Source: JACOXT01 sp964372855 (GTDB lineage: Bacteria > Patescibacteriota > Microgenomatia > Levybacterales > UBA12049). Taken from it: a stretch of 43,324 nt of DNA. The stretch covers positions 1 through 43,324 of the forward strand of contig CAYJRY010000005.1 in the NCBI GenBank assembly GCA_964372855.1. The letters are read 5' to 3'. A model generated the notes under the pieces. It worked only from the letters and a program-made list of their open reading frames with translations. It ran no database searches and was not told the DNA's origin. Below are positions 16,449 through 23,534 of the stretch, piece after piece (the stretch's first letter is position 1; each line of letters opens with the position of its first letter). The translations under genes and the position numbers were made by a program.

Positions 16449-17164
16449 AAATTTGTAAATATTTGCACATTTTTCATCTCATGAATAATTCTTGCTGGAT
16501 TCTCCGATAAAGTTCCCTCTTTTACTAAAACTCGCTTCAAAGCCTCTCTTTTGTTGTCTCCAACTGCATATACAATTGAATGATCAACTTTTTCCCTCAA
16601 AAAAGGTAAGTTTACAGTTACCCTAAAAGGATAAGGATTCTTTTTCCCCGCGTTATATCCTATAACCCAACTCTTAGTATTTTCAAACAATTTTTTAAAT
16701 AATTCCGGATTTTCAGGATAAGGCATAATTCCAGCTGTATGTCCATCTTCTCCAATTCCAAGAGTTGCAATTATTTTACTATCTTTATCTTTCTTATTAC
16801 TTATCCATCTTTTAATATAATTTCTTAATCTTTCTGTTAAATCTTCAAGATTCTCGCCATTTCGAATCCTTGTGTCCAAAAAAGTAACGTCCATTTTATC
16901 TCTTACATTTTGATAGAATTCGGTTTCTGCAAACTGAGCAAAGTTATTAACTTTAGGATCTTTGCTATACCTTTCATCCAATACTGTCATTGTAACATTT
17001 TTTCCTAAACTTTTGATATTTACAAAATCCAATATATTTATTGCCGATCCTCCTGACAACATTAGCAAAATTGGTTGGTCTTTGTATTTTTGCAACAGAG
17101 TATTAATATACTCTCCGGCTTTTTCCTTTACTTCAATTTCGTTTTTTAATCTTTGAATCTTCAT
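16445..17164 (-). CDS. pgl: 6-phosphogluconolactonase
   Basis: The 239-residue NagB/Pgl-fold protein contains LLMLSGGSAINIL (about residues 32-44), LDERYSKDPKVNNF (about 81-94) and ATLGIGEDGHTAGIMP (about 150-165); the last is the lactonase signature. It hydrolyses 6-phosphogluconolactone in the oxidative pentose-phosphate pathway. It overlaps transketolase by 32 bases and transaldolase by 4 bases, so translation is tightly coupled. The neighbouring isomerases of this fold (glucosamine-6-phosphate deaminase) are an alternative, but the GEDGHTAG wording favours Pgl. Confidence 0.88.
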   Translation of the reverse strand: MKIQRLKNEIEVKEKAGEYINTLLQKYKDQPILLMLSGGSAINILDFVNIKSLGKNVTMTVLDERYSKDPKVNNFAQFAETEFYQNVRDKMDVTFLDTRIRNGENLEDLTERLRNYIKRWISNKKDKDSKIIATLGIGEDGHTAGIMPYPENPELFKKLFENTKSWVIGYNAGKKNPYPFRVTVNLPFLREKVDHSIVYAVGDNKREALKRVLVKEGTLSENPARIIHEMKNVQIFTNL

Positions 17165-19052
17165 TGAGTATATTTTTAACCTTCTTGATTATTGCGTTTT
17201 TAGAAATTCCTTCGTAATCTAGTAATTCTTCAGATTTTCCGCTTCGAGGTATTTTTCGGACAGTTAAAGAATGTATAGGTATTTTGGTATCAAAAAGCGT
17301 GCTTCTGACTGCTTCAGCAATACCGCCTTCGGGATAATGATCCTCAACTACAATAAAAGCTTTAACTGCTTTTGCAAATTTTTTTAGAGTTTTCTTATCA
17401 ATTGGTTTTATGGAGTAGCAGTCAACAACAATTGTTTTAATTTTTTCTTTTAATAATTCTTTTTGCGCAGATAATGCTTCATGTAGAGTTATACCAGCTG
17501 CTAAAATAGCGATTTTAACACCATACCTATTATCACTATGATAATATATATTATTAAAGTGAAAGACTTTTGAGCCACCGATTTTGAACTCATCCTTATA
17601 GTCATAAATAATTGGAGTTTCTTTTCTTGTCGTTCGAATATATACATTTCCTTGGTGTCTTGCTGCTTCTTCAACAAGTTTTTCCGTGGAAATCGCATCA
17701 GACGGATACAAAACTACGCTATCTCGTAACGTACGAAACATTGCGATATCTTCTAATCCCATTTGTGAAGCCCCGTCCTCTCCAATTGAAACTCCAGCAT
17801 GTGATCCAACAAATTTGATATTTGAATTTGAGTATTGACTCATTCGGATTTGGTCAAAAGCACGTGAGAAAAAAGCGGCAAAAGTCGATACAAAAGGAAT
17901 TTTTTCACGCATTGATAATCCCAAAGCAGAGCCGACCATATTTTGCTCTGCAATATACATTTCAAAAAATCTTTCGGGATACTGTTTTTTGAATATTTCA
18001 GCATAAGTTGAATTACTAACTTCCCCATCCAAAACTACCATCTCCGGAAATTTTGGAAATATCCTCACCAATGCATCCCCATAAGCTTTCCTAGTAGCAA
18101 TAAGATTGTTTTTTTCATACTCAATTTTAGATATTAAATTGTTGTTTTTATTTTTTCCTTGCCTGCCGGTAGGCAGGAATTTTTCATTTTTAATGTGCGC
18201 TTTCTGCGGTTTGTGAATATATCCTCTGAGTAACTTATCAATTGATCCTAACTCCTTTAATGCTTTTATTAAATCTTCCGCAGAAAGCGCTTTCCCATGC
18301 CAACCATCTTTGTCCTCCAAGAAAGATATGCCTTTTCCCTTTAGAGTTTTCGCGATAATCATTGTAGGATTGCCTTTAATCTTTTGTGCCTTTTTGTAAG
18401 CTTTGAGAATATTTTCTGTAGAATGACCATTTTCGACAATTATAGTTTCCCAACCAAACGATGAAATTCTCTTTTGATACTCTTCAAGTTTGTGACCATA
18501 CATTGTTTCACCGCGCTGCCCCAATCTATTAACATCGAGAATTCCTATCAAATTATCGAGCTTATAATACGCTGCAATTTGAATTGCTTCCCATTGTGAT
18601 CCTTCTGCCATTTCGCTGTCCCCCAAAAGTACATACGTTCGATATGGCAATTTATCAATATATTTTGCATTCAATGCCATGCCAACGCCAATCGAAAGTC
18701 CTTGCCCTAAAGACCCTGTTGCAGCTTCTGTGTATTTAAATTCTGGTGTTGGATGACCCTCTAAAGAACTGCCGAATTTTCGCAATGTTTTCATCTCTTC
18801 CTCTGTAACTTTCCCAGCCGCAGCATATAACGAATAGAAGAGTGGAGCAGCATGTCCTTTAGAAAAAATCAACCTATCATTGTTTGGATTTTTTGGATTT
18901 TCCAAATCAAATCTGAGAATTCCTCCGAACATCAAAGTTACCATTAATTCTGTTGCTGAAAGAGAAGACGTGGGATGCCCAGAACCAGCGGATGTTGTTG
19001 AGATGAGAATATAATATCGAGCAAGTTGAGCTATTTTTTCTAATTTAGTCAT
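17133..19052 (-). CDS. tkt: Transketolase
   Basis: The protein has 639 residues with the full domain order: thiamine-diphosphate PP domain (GHPTSSLSATELM, FSKGHAAPLFYSLYA, LLGDSEMAEGSQWEA with the GDS...N ThDP/Mg2+ motif), Pyr domain (DGEVSNSTYAEIF, EQNMVGSALGLS with the catalytic Glu, GVSIGEDGASQMGLED) and C-terminal domain. Between PP and Pyr domains, residues about 292-300 read FLPTGRQGK and are encoded by a palindromic repeat (18155-18179), an insertion in an otherwise tolerant linker. First gene of the pentose-phosphate operon. A TGTTATACT extended -10 (minus strand, 19068-19060) predicts transcription one base before the ATG. Confidence 0.96.
   Translation of the reverse strand: MTKLEKIAQLARYYILISTTSAGSGHPTSSLSATELMVTLMFGGILRFDLENPKNPNNDRLIFSKGHAAPLFYSLYAAAGKVTEEEMKTLRKFGSSLEGHPTPEFKYTEAATGSLGQGLSIGVGMALNAKYIDKLPYRTYVLLGDSEMAEGSQWEAIQIAAYYKLDNLIGILDVNRLGQRGETMYGHKLEEYQKRISSFGWETIIVENGHSTENILKAYKKAQKIKGNPTMIIAKTLKGKGISFLEDKDGWHGKALSAEDLIKALKELGSIDKLLRGYIHKPQKAHIKNEKFLPTGRQGKNKNNNLISKIEYEKNNLIATRKAYGDALVRIFPKFPEMVVLDGEVSNSTYAEIFKKQYPERFFEMYIAEQNMVGSALGLSMREKIPFVSTFAAFFSRAFDQIRMSQYSNSNIKFVGSHAGVSIGEDGASQMGLEDIAMFRTLRDSVVLYPSDAISTEKLVEEAARHQGNVYIRTTRKETPIIYDYKDEFKIGGSKVFHFNNIYYHSDNRYGVKIAILAAGITLHEALSAQKELLKEKIKTIVVDCYSIKPIDKKTLKKFAKAVKAFIVVEDHYPEGGIAEAVRSTLFDTKIPIHSLTVRKIPRSGKSEELLDYEGISKNAIIKKVKNILNEDSKIKKRN
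18155..18179. repeat. Palindromic repeat inside transketolase ('PTGRQ' repeat)
   Basis: A near-perfect palindrome: TTCCT-GCCT / AGGC-a-AGGAA arms with ACCGGC in the middle (minus-strand reading). It is translated in frame as FLPTGRQGK. I know this motif as a recurring palindromic insert in proteins of CPR genomes; only one copy is visible in this window. Confidence 0.6.
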
Positions 19053-19059
19053 TTACTGT

Positions 19060-19068
19060 AGTATAACA
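19060..19068 (-). promoter_or_regulatory. Extended -10 promoter for transketolase operon
   Basis: TGTTATACT on the minus strand; predicted start at 19053, one base before the ATG at 19052. Confidence 0.45.
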
Positions 19069-19098
19069 TATATGACTGTAGTAATAATTTAAAGATTC

Positions 19099-19107
19099 TG
19101 ATAGAAT
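19099..19107 (+). promoter_or_regulatory. Extended -10 promoter for the predicted RNA upstream of tRNA-Gly
   Basis: TGATAGAAT; predicted start at 19114, one base before the first hairpin of the predicted RNA. Confidence 0.4.
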
Positions 19108-19113
19108 TACAAT

Positions 19114-19208
19114 AGTTGCACTATCCAGCGCTTGCAAAAGTATTTCGCTGTTGTGCAACTCTGAAAGAAGGTCGTTGGGAAGAAACTCTCAGTTTCGTCC
19201 CAAGTTTT
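19114..19208 (+). ncRNA. Predicted structured small RNA / leader immediately before tRNA-Gly
   Basis: The predicted transcript starts with a long hairpin at 19115-19159 (GTTGCAC / GTGCAAC, then inner CAGCG / CGCTG). A 15-base spacer follows, then a second, very stable hairpin at 19175-19203 (TTGGGA-a-GAAACT, loop CTC, AGTTTC-g-TCCCAA; 12 pairs and one mismatch) followed by gTTTTaa. That is the form of a small RNA of about 95 nt with an intrinsic terminator. The tRNA-Gly gene begins five bases further on. It could be an independent small RNA or a terminator-bearing leader of the tRNA. No known RNA family is recognised. Confidence 0.45.
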
Positions 19209-19213
19209 AACCC

Positions 19214-19285
19214 GCGGGTGTAGTTCAGCGGTAGAACATCTGCTTTCCAAGCAGAATGTCGTGGGTTCGATTCCCATCACCCGCT
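19214..19285 (+). tRNA. tRNA-Gly (anticodon TCC)
   Basis: Acceptor GCGGGTG / CACCCGC, D-stem GTTC / GAAC, anticodon stem TCTGC / GCAGA around loop TTTCCAA, T-arm GTGGG-TTCGATT-CCCAT. Discriminator T followed by CC. Downstream, hairpins CCGCG-tcaaa-CGCGG and GGCTTC-gcccga-GAAGCC follow before the terminator. Confidence 0.95.
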
Positions 19286-19329
19286 CCGCGTCAAACGCGG
19301 CTTCGCCCGAGAAGCCAAGTTTGTAAGCG

Positions 19330-19355
19330 AGCCCAGTTAGACTGGGCTATTTTCT
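19330..19355 (+). terminator. Intrinsic terminator after tRNA-Gly
   Basis: AGCCCAGT-tag-ACTGGGCT, an 8-bp stem with a 3-base loop followed by aTTTTcT. Confidence 0.6.
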
Positions 19356-19356
19356 G

Positions 19357-19362
19357 TATAAT
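19357..19362 (+). promoter_or_regulatory. -10 box for the GIY-YIG gene
   Basis: Perfect TATAAT whose seventh following base is the A of the ATG at 19369, predicting a leaderless mRNA. A -35 box would fall inside the terminator and is not recognisable. Confidence 0.4.
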
Positions 19363-19368
19363 TTATTA

Positions 19369-19659
19369 ATGAATGAAACGTCTGACGTTTCTAATAAATA
19401 TTACGTATATATACTTTTTAGTTTAAAGGACAAAGGGTTGTATATCGGCTTTACTACCAATCTTCGTAGCAGACTTTCTTATCATGCAAGAGGTGAAGTT
19501 AGATCTACTATAAACAGGAGACCTCTCAAACTTATCCACTACGAATACTTTATTAATGAAGAAGATGCCAAGTCAAGGGAAATTTTCCTAAAGAGTGGAT
19601 TTGGAAGAGACAACATGAAAAAAGCACTGCAAAGAACACTAAAAAAGCATATAAAATAG
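19369..19659 (+). CDS. GIY-YIG nuclease-superfamily protein (UvrC-like N-domain, YhbQ type)
   Basis: The 96-residue protein is essentially a single GIY-YIG domain: YYVYILFS (residues 11-18), GLYIGFTTNLRSRLSYHARGEV (about 24-45) with the conserved Tyr, Ile, Gly and Arg, and the later Glu-containing segment EEDAKSREIFLKSGFGRDNMKKAL. The usual 'GIY...YIG' is written VYI...YIG. Stand-alone members of this size (YhbQ/URI group) are common, presumably structure-specific nucleases, and their cellular role is not settled. It stands alone between tRNA-Gly and a degenerate region. Confidence 0.85.
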   Translation: MNETSDVSNKYYVYILFSLKDKGLYIGFTTNLRSRLSYHARGEVRSTINRRPLKLIHYEYFINEEDAKSREIFLKSGFGRDNMKKALQRTLKKHIK

Positions 19660-19771
19660 ACCACTTGGAATGATTTTTAAATACTGCCAGTTTACCCCTT
19701 CAAAGCAAGATTTTCTCTAGATCGAGCCTAATTTTTTAGAAGAATTTTGTTAGCCTCAAAAAATTTATACC

Positions 19772-19815
19772 GGAGATGAGATTCGAACCTATGAAAGAGA
19801 GTCTAAAGGAGTAAG
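19772..19815 (-). other. Possible remnant of a tRNA 3' end
   Basis: On the minus strand GGTTCGAATC is embedded in a T-arm-like setting (ATAGG-TTCGAAT-CTCAT) followed by CTCCGG, as in the 3' half of a class-II tRNA. Two T-stem pairs are wrong and no anticodon half exists, so it is not a functional tRNA. It may be a relic of an old integration. Confidence 0.22.
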
Positions 19816-19830
19816 TTTAATACAAAGAAA

Positions 19831-20577
19831 TTAATTTATGAATTTAAAGGTAGCAATCGTTTGATCAAATGTACTATTGAGTATTTCATTTGTCCCATAT
19901 CCTAAAATAATATATACCTTTCCATCTTTTGTAAGTAGAACGTGTTTTTGTTCCCCCATAACTTTTGTAGGCATAAACTCTATTCCATCCACTCCGTCTA
20001 TCGTAATTTTTTTGAATTCAGAAGTTTTATCCCATAAGTCTCCTTGGTTTTCCTTCAACCATTCTTCTGCAGTAAGTAATTTTTCATTATTTAATACAAA
20101 AAACATAATTGATAATTCTCCTGTAAAATGAGTTTCATTTTGTGGTATAGAGTAGTTTTTAGGATATATCAAAATATTTCCTTCTCCCCACGTGTCTGTA
20201 AAGTAACCAGTGGATGAACCGAATTTTTTATCATCCGTAACTACCTGTTTGTCGTTCGGATACTTTATTGAGAATTTATTTTTTACATTTGTATATGTTT
20301 TCCAATTTGTAGTATCAACTGTAGTCTCGATTGGAAAACTTGTGGGAGACGCATTAGTTATGTTTTGGGGTGCTGTGGTCGGAACTTGACTTAGAGATTT
20401 AGTCTTATTGCTTTGAGTGCCTAAATAATACGCTCCACCAGCAACGATTAAAAGAACTAAAACTCCTAAAACAATTGGAAAGAACCCTTTTTGGTTATTT
20501 ACTGGGTTAGAGATAGGTCGAGTCTCAACAAGAGGTTCAGAAGGACTTACTGGTTAATTAGAATTGTTCTCTTCCAT
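19831..20577 (-). pseudogene. Membrane-anchored PsbP-like protein with TAA at codon 8
   Basis: An ATG at 20577 reads M-E-E-N-N-S-N and then meets TAA (20556-20554). The same frame continues without interruption for about 240 codons to 19831. After the stop come a Pro/Asn-rich cytoplasmic segment, one transmembrane helix (GFFPIVLGVLVLLIVAGGAYYL), a Thr/Pro linker and a domain starting NWKTYTNVKNKFSIKYP, which resembles PsbP-like domains of other small surface proteins, including the one encoded at 20825. No good start codon follows the TAA before the helix. The long conserved frame argues for a recent nonsense mutation, a sequencing error or readthrough. As it stands only a fragment starting inside the domain could be made. 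Confidence 0.55.
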
Positions 20578-20824
20578 AAGATTAGTATTTCAGAAAGAAT
20601 TATCAAAAGCAATAGTTTTTTAAAAGGCGGTCTTCGTGGCAGGAAGAGCAAAACTCTTCCGAGATGGATCAATAGTGCACTATGTTCAACGTTCGTTCCC
20701 TAAAAGTAAGGTACTTTCACCACATGGATCATTCGGTAAAAGCATTATAGCAGCTTTTCAATATTTTAAACTCTATAAAGATGTTATTGTAACTGAACAA
20801 TTAATCTGAAATAATGTATCTGTT
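20578..20824. other. Intergenic region without a recognised gene
   Basis: A 247-base divergent region between the interrupted PsbP-like gene and the 20825 gene. It holds a perfect hairpin GGAAGAG-caaaa-CTCTTCC (20642-20660) without a T-run. I see no convincing promoter or ORF. Confidence 0.4.
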
Positions 20825-21781
20825 ATGTGGAGAAAGATTTTTCAAATCTTACTTATATATGGTGGATTATTACTTATAGGAAATGTTGCTGTTAGCTTAT
20901 TCTTCGCTTATCTTTTTGGTGGGGGAAGCAGTCTACTAGTAGAAGCTCCTTTTAATTTGCTCTTCGCATGGCTCGCGGGTTACTACGGTGTTAAATCTTT
21001 ATCCAAAACTCAAGAAGTTAATAAAATTTTAGGCTCACCTTTTTGGCAGGGTGTCTCCATAACTTTATTTGCAAGTCTATTAGGATCAGTTGCTGTTCAT
21101 CTTTTAACTCAAGAAATAACCATTGGGCAAGGATTAGCAATAACTTTGATTGGAGGGTTTGGTGGTAAAAGAGCTGCCAGCGGCACAAGCAAACCTTTAG
21201 GAATATTTGGTAAGATTATTACTTGGATTTTCTTGGGAGTTATTTCACTCGCTGTTATTATTGTAATAAGTAACGTTGTCCTATATCGCTTAAGTGATGT
21301 TAAGACAATTGAACAAGGAGAAATGATTCGATATGAAGATAAAAAGTTTGGTTATGCTTTTGAATATCCTAAGTCATGGAAAAGAAATACGTATCCCTTT
21401 GCTCAAGGACAAGTAACTATTACTTCAGATAAAGATCCTGATACTAATCTATATTTCTGGTATAAGGATAGCGGGAAAGTCTCAAATATGGATGAATTAA
21501 TGGCATTTGTTAAAGATGATGCTAAATATGGGGAAGAAGAACAGGGAGCAAAAACTGAATCTATAGAACCAGTAACTCTAAATGGTAAAGATGTGATAGT
21601 ATGGACGGTTACTTATAAAGATGGTGCTTACTCTAAAGTATATTATTTTGCTGACTTTCAACCACTTGATGACCAAGTAATTTATATTTGGGTCGCTGCA
21701 ATTAATACTAAAAACAAAGCAATTTTATCAGGAGATAATGCTATAAACTCTATTTTAAATTCCTTTTCTTTAGTGAATTAG
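20825..21781 (+). CDS. Polytopic membrane protein with C-terminal PsbP-like domain
   Basis: The protein has 318 residues. Four hydrophobic segments occur in the first 155 residues (near 6-30, 42-56, 75-110 and 128-152). A domain starting YEDKKFGYAFEYPKSWKR (about residue 170) runs to the end and has the PsbP / MOG1-like pattern of a 'F.y..P..W' strand followed by alternating strands, finishing with SILNSFSLVN. The membrane part looks like a small permease-like or sensor module; the domain is predicted to lie outside the cell. Role unknown. It shares its C-terminal domain type with the broken gene on the other strand, suggesting a local family of surface proteins. Confidence 0.6.
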   Translation: MWRKIFQILLIYGGLLLIGNVAVSLFFAYLFGGGSSLLVEAPFNLLFAWLAGYYGVKSLSKTQEVNKILGSPFWQGVSITLFASLLGSVAVHLLTQEITIGQGLAITLIGGFGGKRAASGTSKPLGIFGKIITWIFLGVISLAVIIVISNVVLYRLSDVKTIEQGEMIRYEDKKFGYAFEYPKSWKRNTYPFAQGQVTITSDKDPDTNLYFWYKDSGKVSNMDELMAFVKDDAKYGEEEQGAKTESIEPVTLNGKDVIVWTVTYKDGAYSKVYYFADFQPLDDQVIYIWVAAINTKNKAILSGDNAINSILNSFSLVN

Positions 21782-21852
21782 TAACGAAATTTTTATACTA
21801 AATACTCTTTTTTAAGCTTTTGTATAACTCAGTAAACTAATTTCAGTATAAG

Positions 21853-22086
21853 TCATCTGTTTCTTCTTAGTTTTTTTGATATTCCAAAAATTTTTTCAAA
21901 CATAAAGAAATTTACCTCCTTAAAGTAAGCTTTAAATTCTTCCATTTCAGAGACTAGCCTAGGATTGATACAATAACTAAAGATTATTTTAATTACAGAG
22001 TTAAAGGGTAGGTCTGGATTCTCTTGGAGATATGTTATGATATAGTCATCATACTCAATAGGTCCGAGCTTATTACGCTCCCTAGT
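21853..22086 (-). pseudogene. Start-less ORF, probable gene remnant
   Basis: Inside the 372-base gap 21782-22153 the minus strand has an uninterrupted frame of 77 sense codons ending TGA at 21855-21853. It reads with protein-like composition (GPIEYDDYIITYLQENPDL, then MEEFKAYFKEVNFFMFEKIF) but has no ATG, GTG or TTG near its beginning. It looks like the C-terminal part of a decayed gene. A short product could start at the internal ATG. No family is recognised; the rest of the gap shows only the promoter of the 22154 gene. Confidence 0.3.
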
Positions 22087-22117
22087 TCAATAAGTGGGGC
22101 TAGGATCATTTTCCTAC

Positions 22118-22146
22118 TTGACAACTGGGTATGGATATCTTATACT
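22118..22146 (+). promoter_or_regulatory. Strong promoter, 1-nt leader, for the 22154 gene
   Basis: Consensus TTGACA (22118-22123), exactly 17 bases, TATACT (22141-22146). Predicted start 22153, one base before the ATG. Confidence 0.65.
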
Positions 22147-22153
22147 ATAAGAT

Positions 22154-22720
22154 ATGAATTTATCGAGCTTATCAAAGATAATTTTTATTATTCTGGCCTC
22201 TCTCGTATTCTTGTTCTCTAGTAACACTGCATTTGCTTCAAATTTTTATCTAACTTCTGAGAAGAATAATTTAGTTTTGGGAGAAATTATCCCAGTGAGT
22301 GTTATTATCGACACAAAAGGTGAATCAATAAATGGAGTATCTGCCTTTTTAAGTTATCCTAAAGATAAACTTGAAGTAGCATGGATTTCTTATGGTGATT
22401 CATTTCCTTTTGCAGCTTTCGAATCTTATGGAGATGGGGTTATTGAGATATCAAGAGGAAGCTTTACAGGTGAAGTTGGAGACATTACTTTAGCAACAAT
22501 TGGATTTAAAGCCTTAACAATTGGAGAGGCAACTGTTTCATTTATTCCCGAGTCTGCTGCTCCTCGAACAAGTGATAGCTCTGACTCACTAAATCTTTTG
22601 GAAAGTCGTGGAGCAACATTTACTATTGATTCTGAACAAATTCACCCTATGAATATAACTGAATCCGAACCTAATGTCTTAGTAGCGCTTTTTGAAAAAC
22701 TCTTGTCTCTACTTGGATAA
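22154..22720 (+). CDS. Secreted cohesin-like domain protein
   Basis: The protein has 188 residues. Residues 1-28 are a signal peptide (basic start, hydrophobic core IIFIILASLVFLF, AFA-S cleavage region). The mature part matches the cohesin / carbohydrate-binding X2-like pattern: FYLTSEKNNLVLGEIIPVSVIIDT, GVSAFLSYPKDKLEV, then DITLATIGFKALTIGEATVSFIPESAA. In CPR genomes such domains are parts of surface adhesion systems; here the C-terminus (FEKLLSLLG) has one amphipathic helix and no sorting motif that I recognise. The gene overlaps the convergent LAGLIDADG-like gene by 79 bases. Confidence 0.65.
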   Translation: MNLSSLSKIIFIILASLVFLFSSNTAFASNFYLTSEKNNLVLGEIIPVSVIIDTKGESINGVSAFLSYPKDKLEVAWISYGDSFPFAAFESYGDGVIEISRGSFTGEVGDITLATIGFKALTIGEATVSFIPESAAPRTSDSSDSLNLLESRGATFTIDSEQIHPMNITESEPNVLVALFEKLLSLLG

Positions 22721-23478
22721 CCGATCAAAGGAGCTGTAGCTAAATACGGAAGTGCAAATTTGATAAGTCTTTGCGCATCTTTTCCTACGATCCGCCATCC
22801 ATAAGAATTATTTTTTACATTTACTATCCTACCCATTATGTTTCTTTCTTCACCTTCTTCAACTATATGTTCAATCCAACCTCCAAACCGATCTTTTAGC
22901 GCAAGTAGTAGTTTATAATTTTTGGAACCTATTTCAACGCGAGTTTGAGTGTGTTGAACTTTTCTGCCAACCTTGCTATTTATACTTCCCTTATAATCTA
23001 TAATTCCCGCAACAAAAGCTGGGACTTTTATGAGATTTGAATATGCTTTTTTGGTTGTTTTCTGGAACCTATCATGACCCTTCAAATCTTGCGCGATACG
23101 AATGCGTTCAGAAGTATCCGAGTTAAGCCAGCTCTCTACAGCTGCAACCATTTTTCGTCTTGATACAGCATAAGGCTTTATAGATACAATTAAATCCGCT
23201 GCTTTATAACCAGTCAGTCTCAATTGGCTCCGATTTGAAGACGGTATAGAACCAGCATTAACATTTCTTTTTAGGTACCGAATAAATTCTTCGTTAGAAT
23301 CATTAAAAATTACAATTGGATATGCAAGTTGGTCTTTATTTTGAATACTAAACGTTATTGTACCTCCAATCTCAAGTGCTCCTGCGAGCCAAAGAAGTCG
23401 GACAGATTCATCATGCTCATGGGGTTCGGGAGAAAAATTTGTATCTGTATTAATTGCTTTATCTCTTTCCATAATCAT
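22642..23478 (-). CDS. LAGLIDADG-like homing-endonuclease-fold protein
   Basis: The protein has about 278 residues from the ATG at 23478. Two LAGLIDADG-like helices are visible: LLWLAGALEIGGTITFSI near residues 28-45 and VPAFVAGIIDYKGSINSKV in the middle, each followed by beta-strand-rich segments (VEIGSKNYKLLLALKDRFGGWI, YGWRIVGKDAQRLIKFALPYL). This gives the pseudo-dimeric two-motif layout. The first motif has Glu for the usual Asp. Free-standing members may be nucleases or former endonucleases reused as regulators. Upstream in-frame codons overlap the ClpB promoter and are not favoured. It is divergent from clpB with 56 bases between start codons. Confidence 0.65.
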   Translation of the reverse strand: MIMERDKAINTDTNFSPEPHEHDESVRLLWLAGALEIGGTITFSIQNKDQLAYPIVIFNDSNEEFIRYLKRNVNAGSIPSSNRSQLRLTGYKAADLIVSIKPYAVSRRKMVAAVESWLNSDTSERIRIAQDLKGHDRFQKTTKKAYSNLIKVPAFVAGIIDYKGSINSKVGRKVQHTQTRVEIGSKNYKLLLALKDRFGGWIEHIVEEGEERNIMGRIVNVKNNSYGWRIVGKDAQRLIKFALPYLATAPLIGYPSRDKSFSKSATKTLGSDSVIFIG

Positions 23479-23519
23479 GTCCGAATTATAGCAAATAAGT
23501 GCGAAAATATTGCAAAATT

Positions 23520-23528
23520 TGATAAAAT
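23520..23528 (+). promoter_or_regulatory. Extended -10 promoter for clpB
   Basis: TGATAAAAT; the seventh following base is the A of the ATG at 23535 (leaderless). No CIRCE-type inverted repeat is seen. Confidence 0.45.
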
Positions 23529-23534
23529 ATATAT

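Noticed and set aside
13534..20556. Stop-codon reassignment (TAA as sense) suggested by two interrupted frames
   Set aside because: Clear full-length genes such as the DedA, SIS and phosphatase-family genes end at TAA at the expected lengths, so TAA is a normal stop here.
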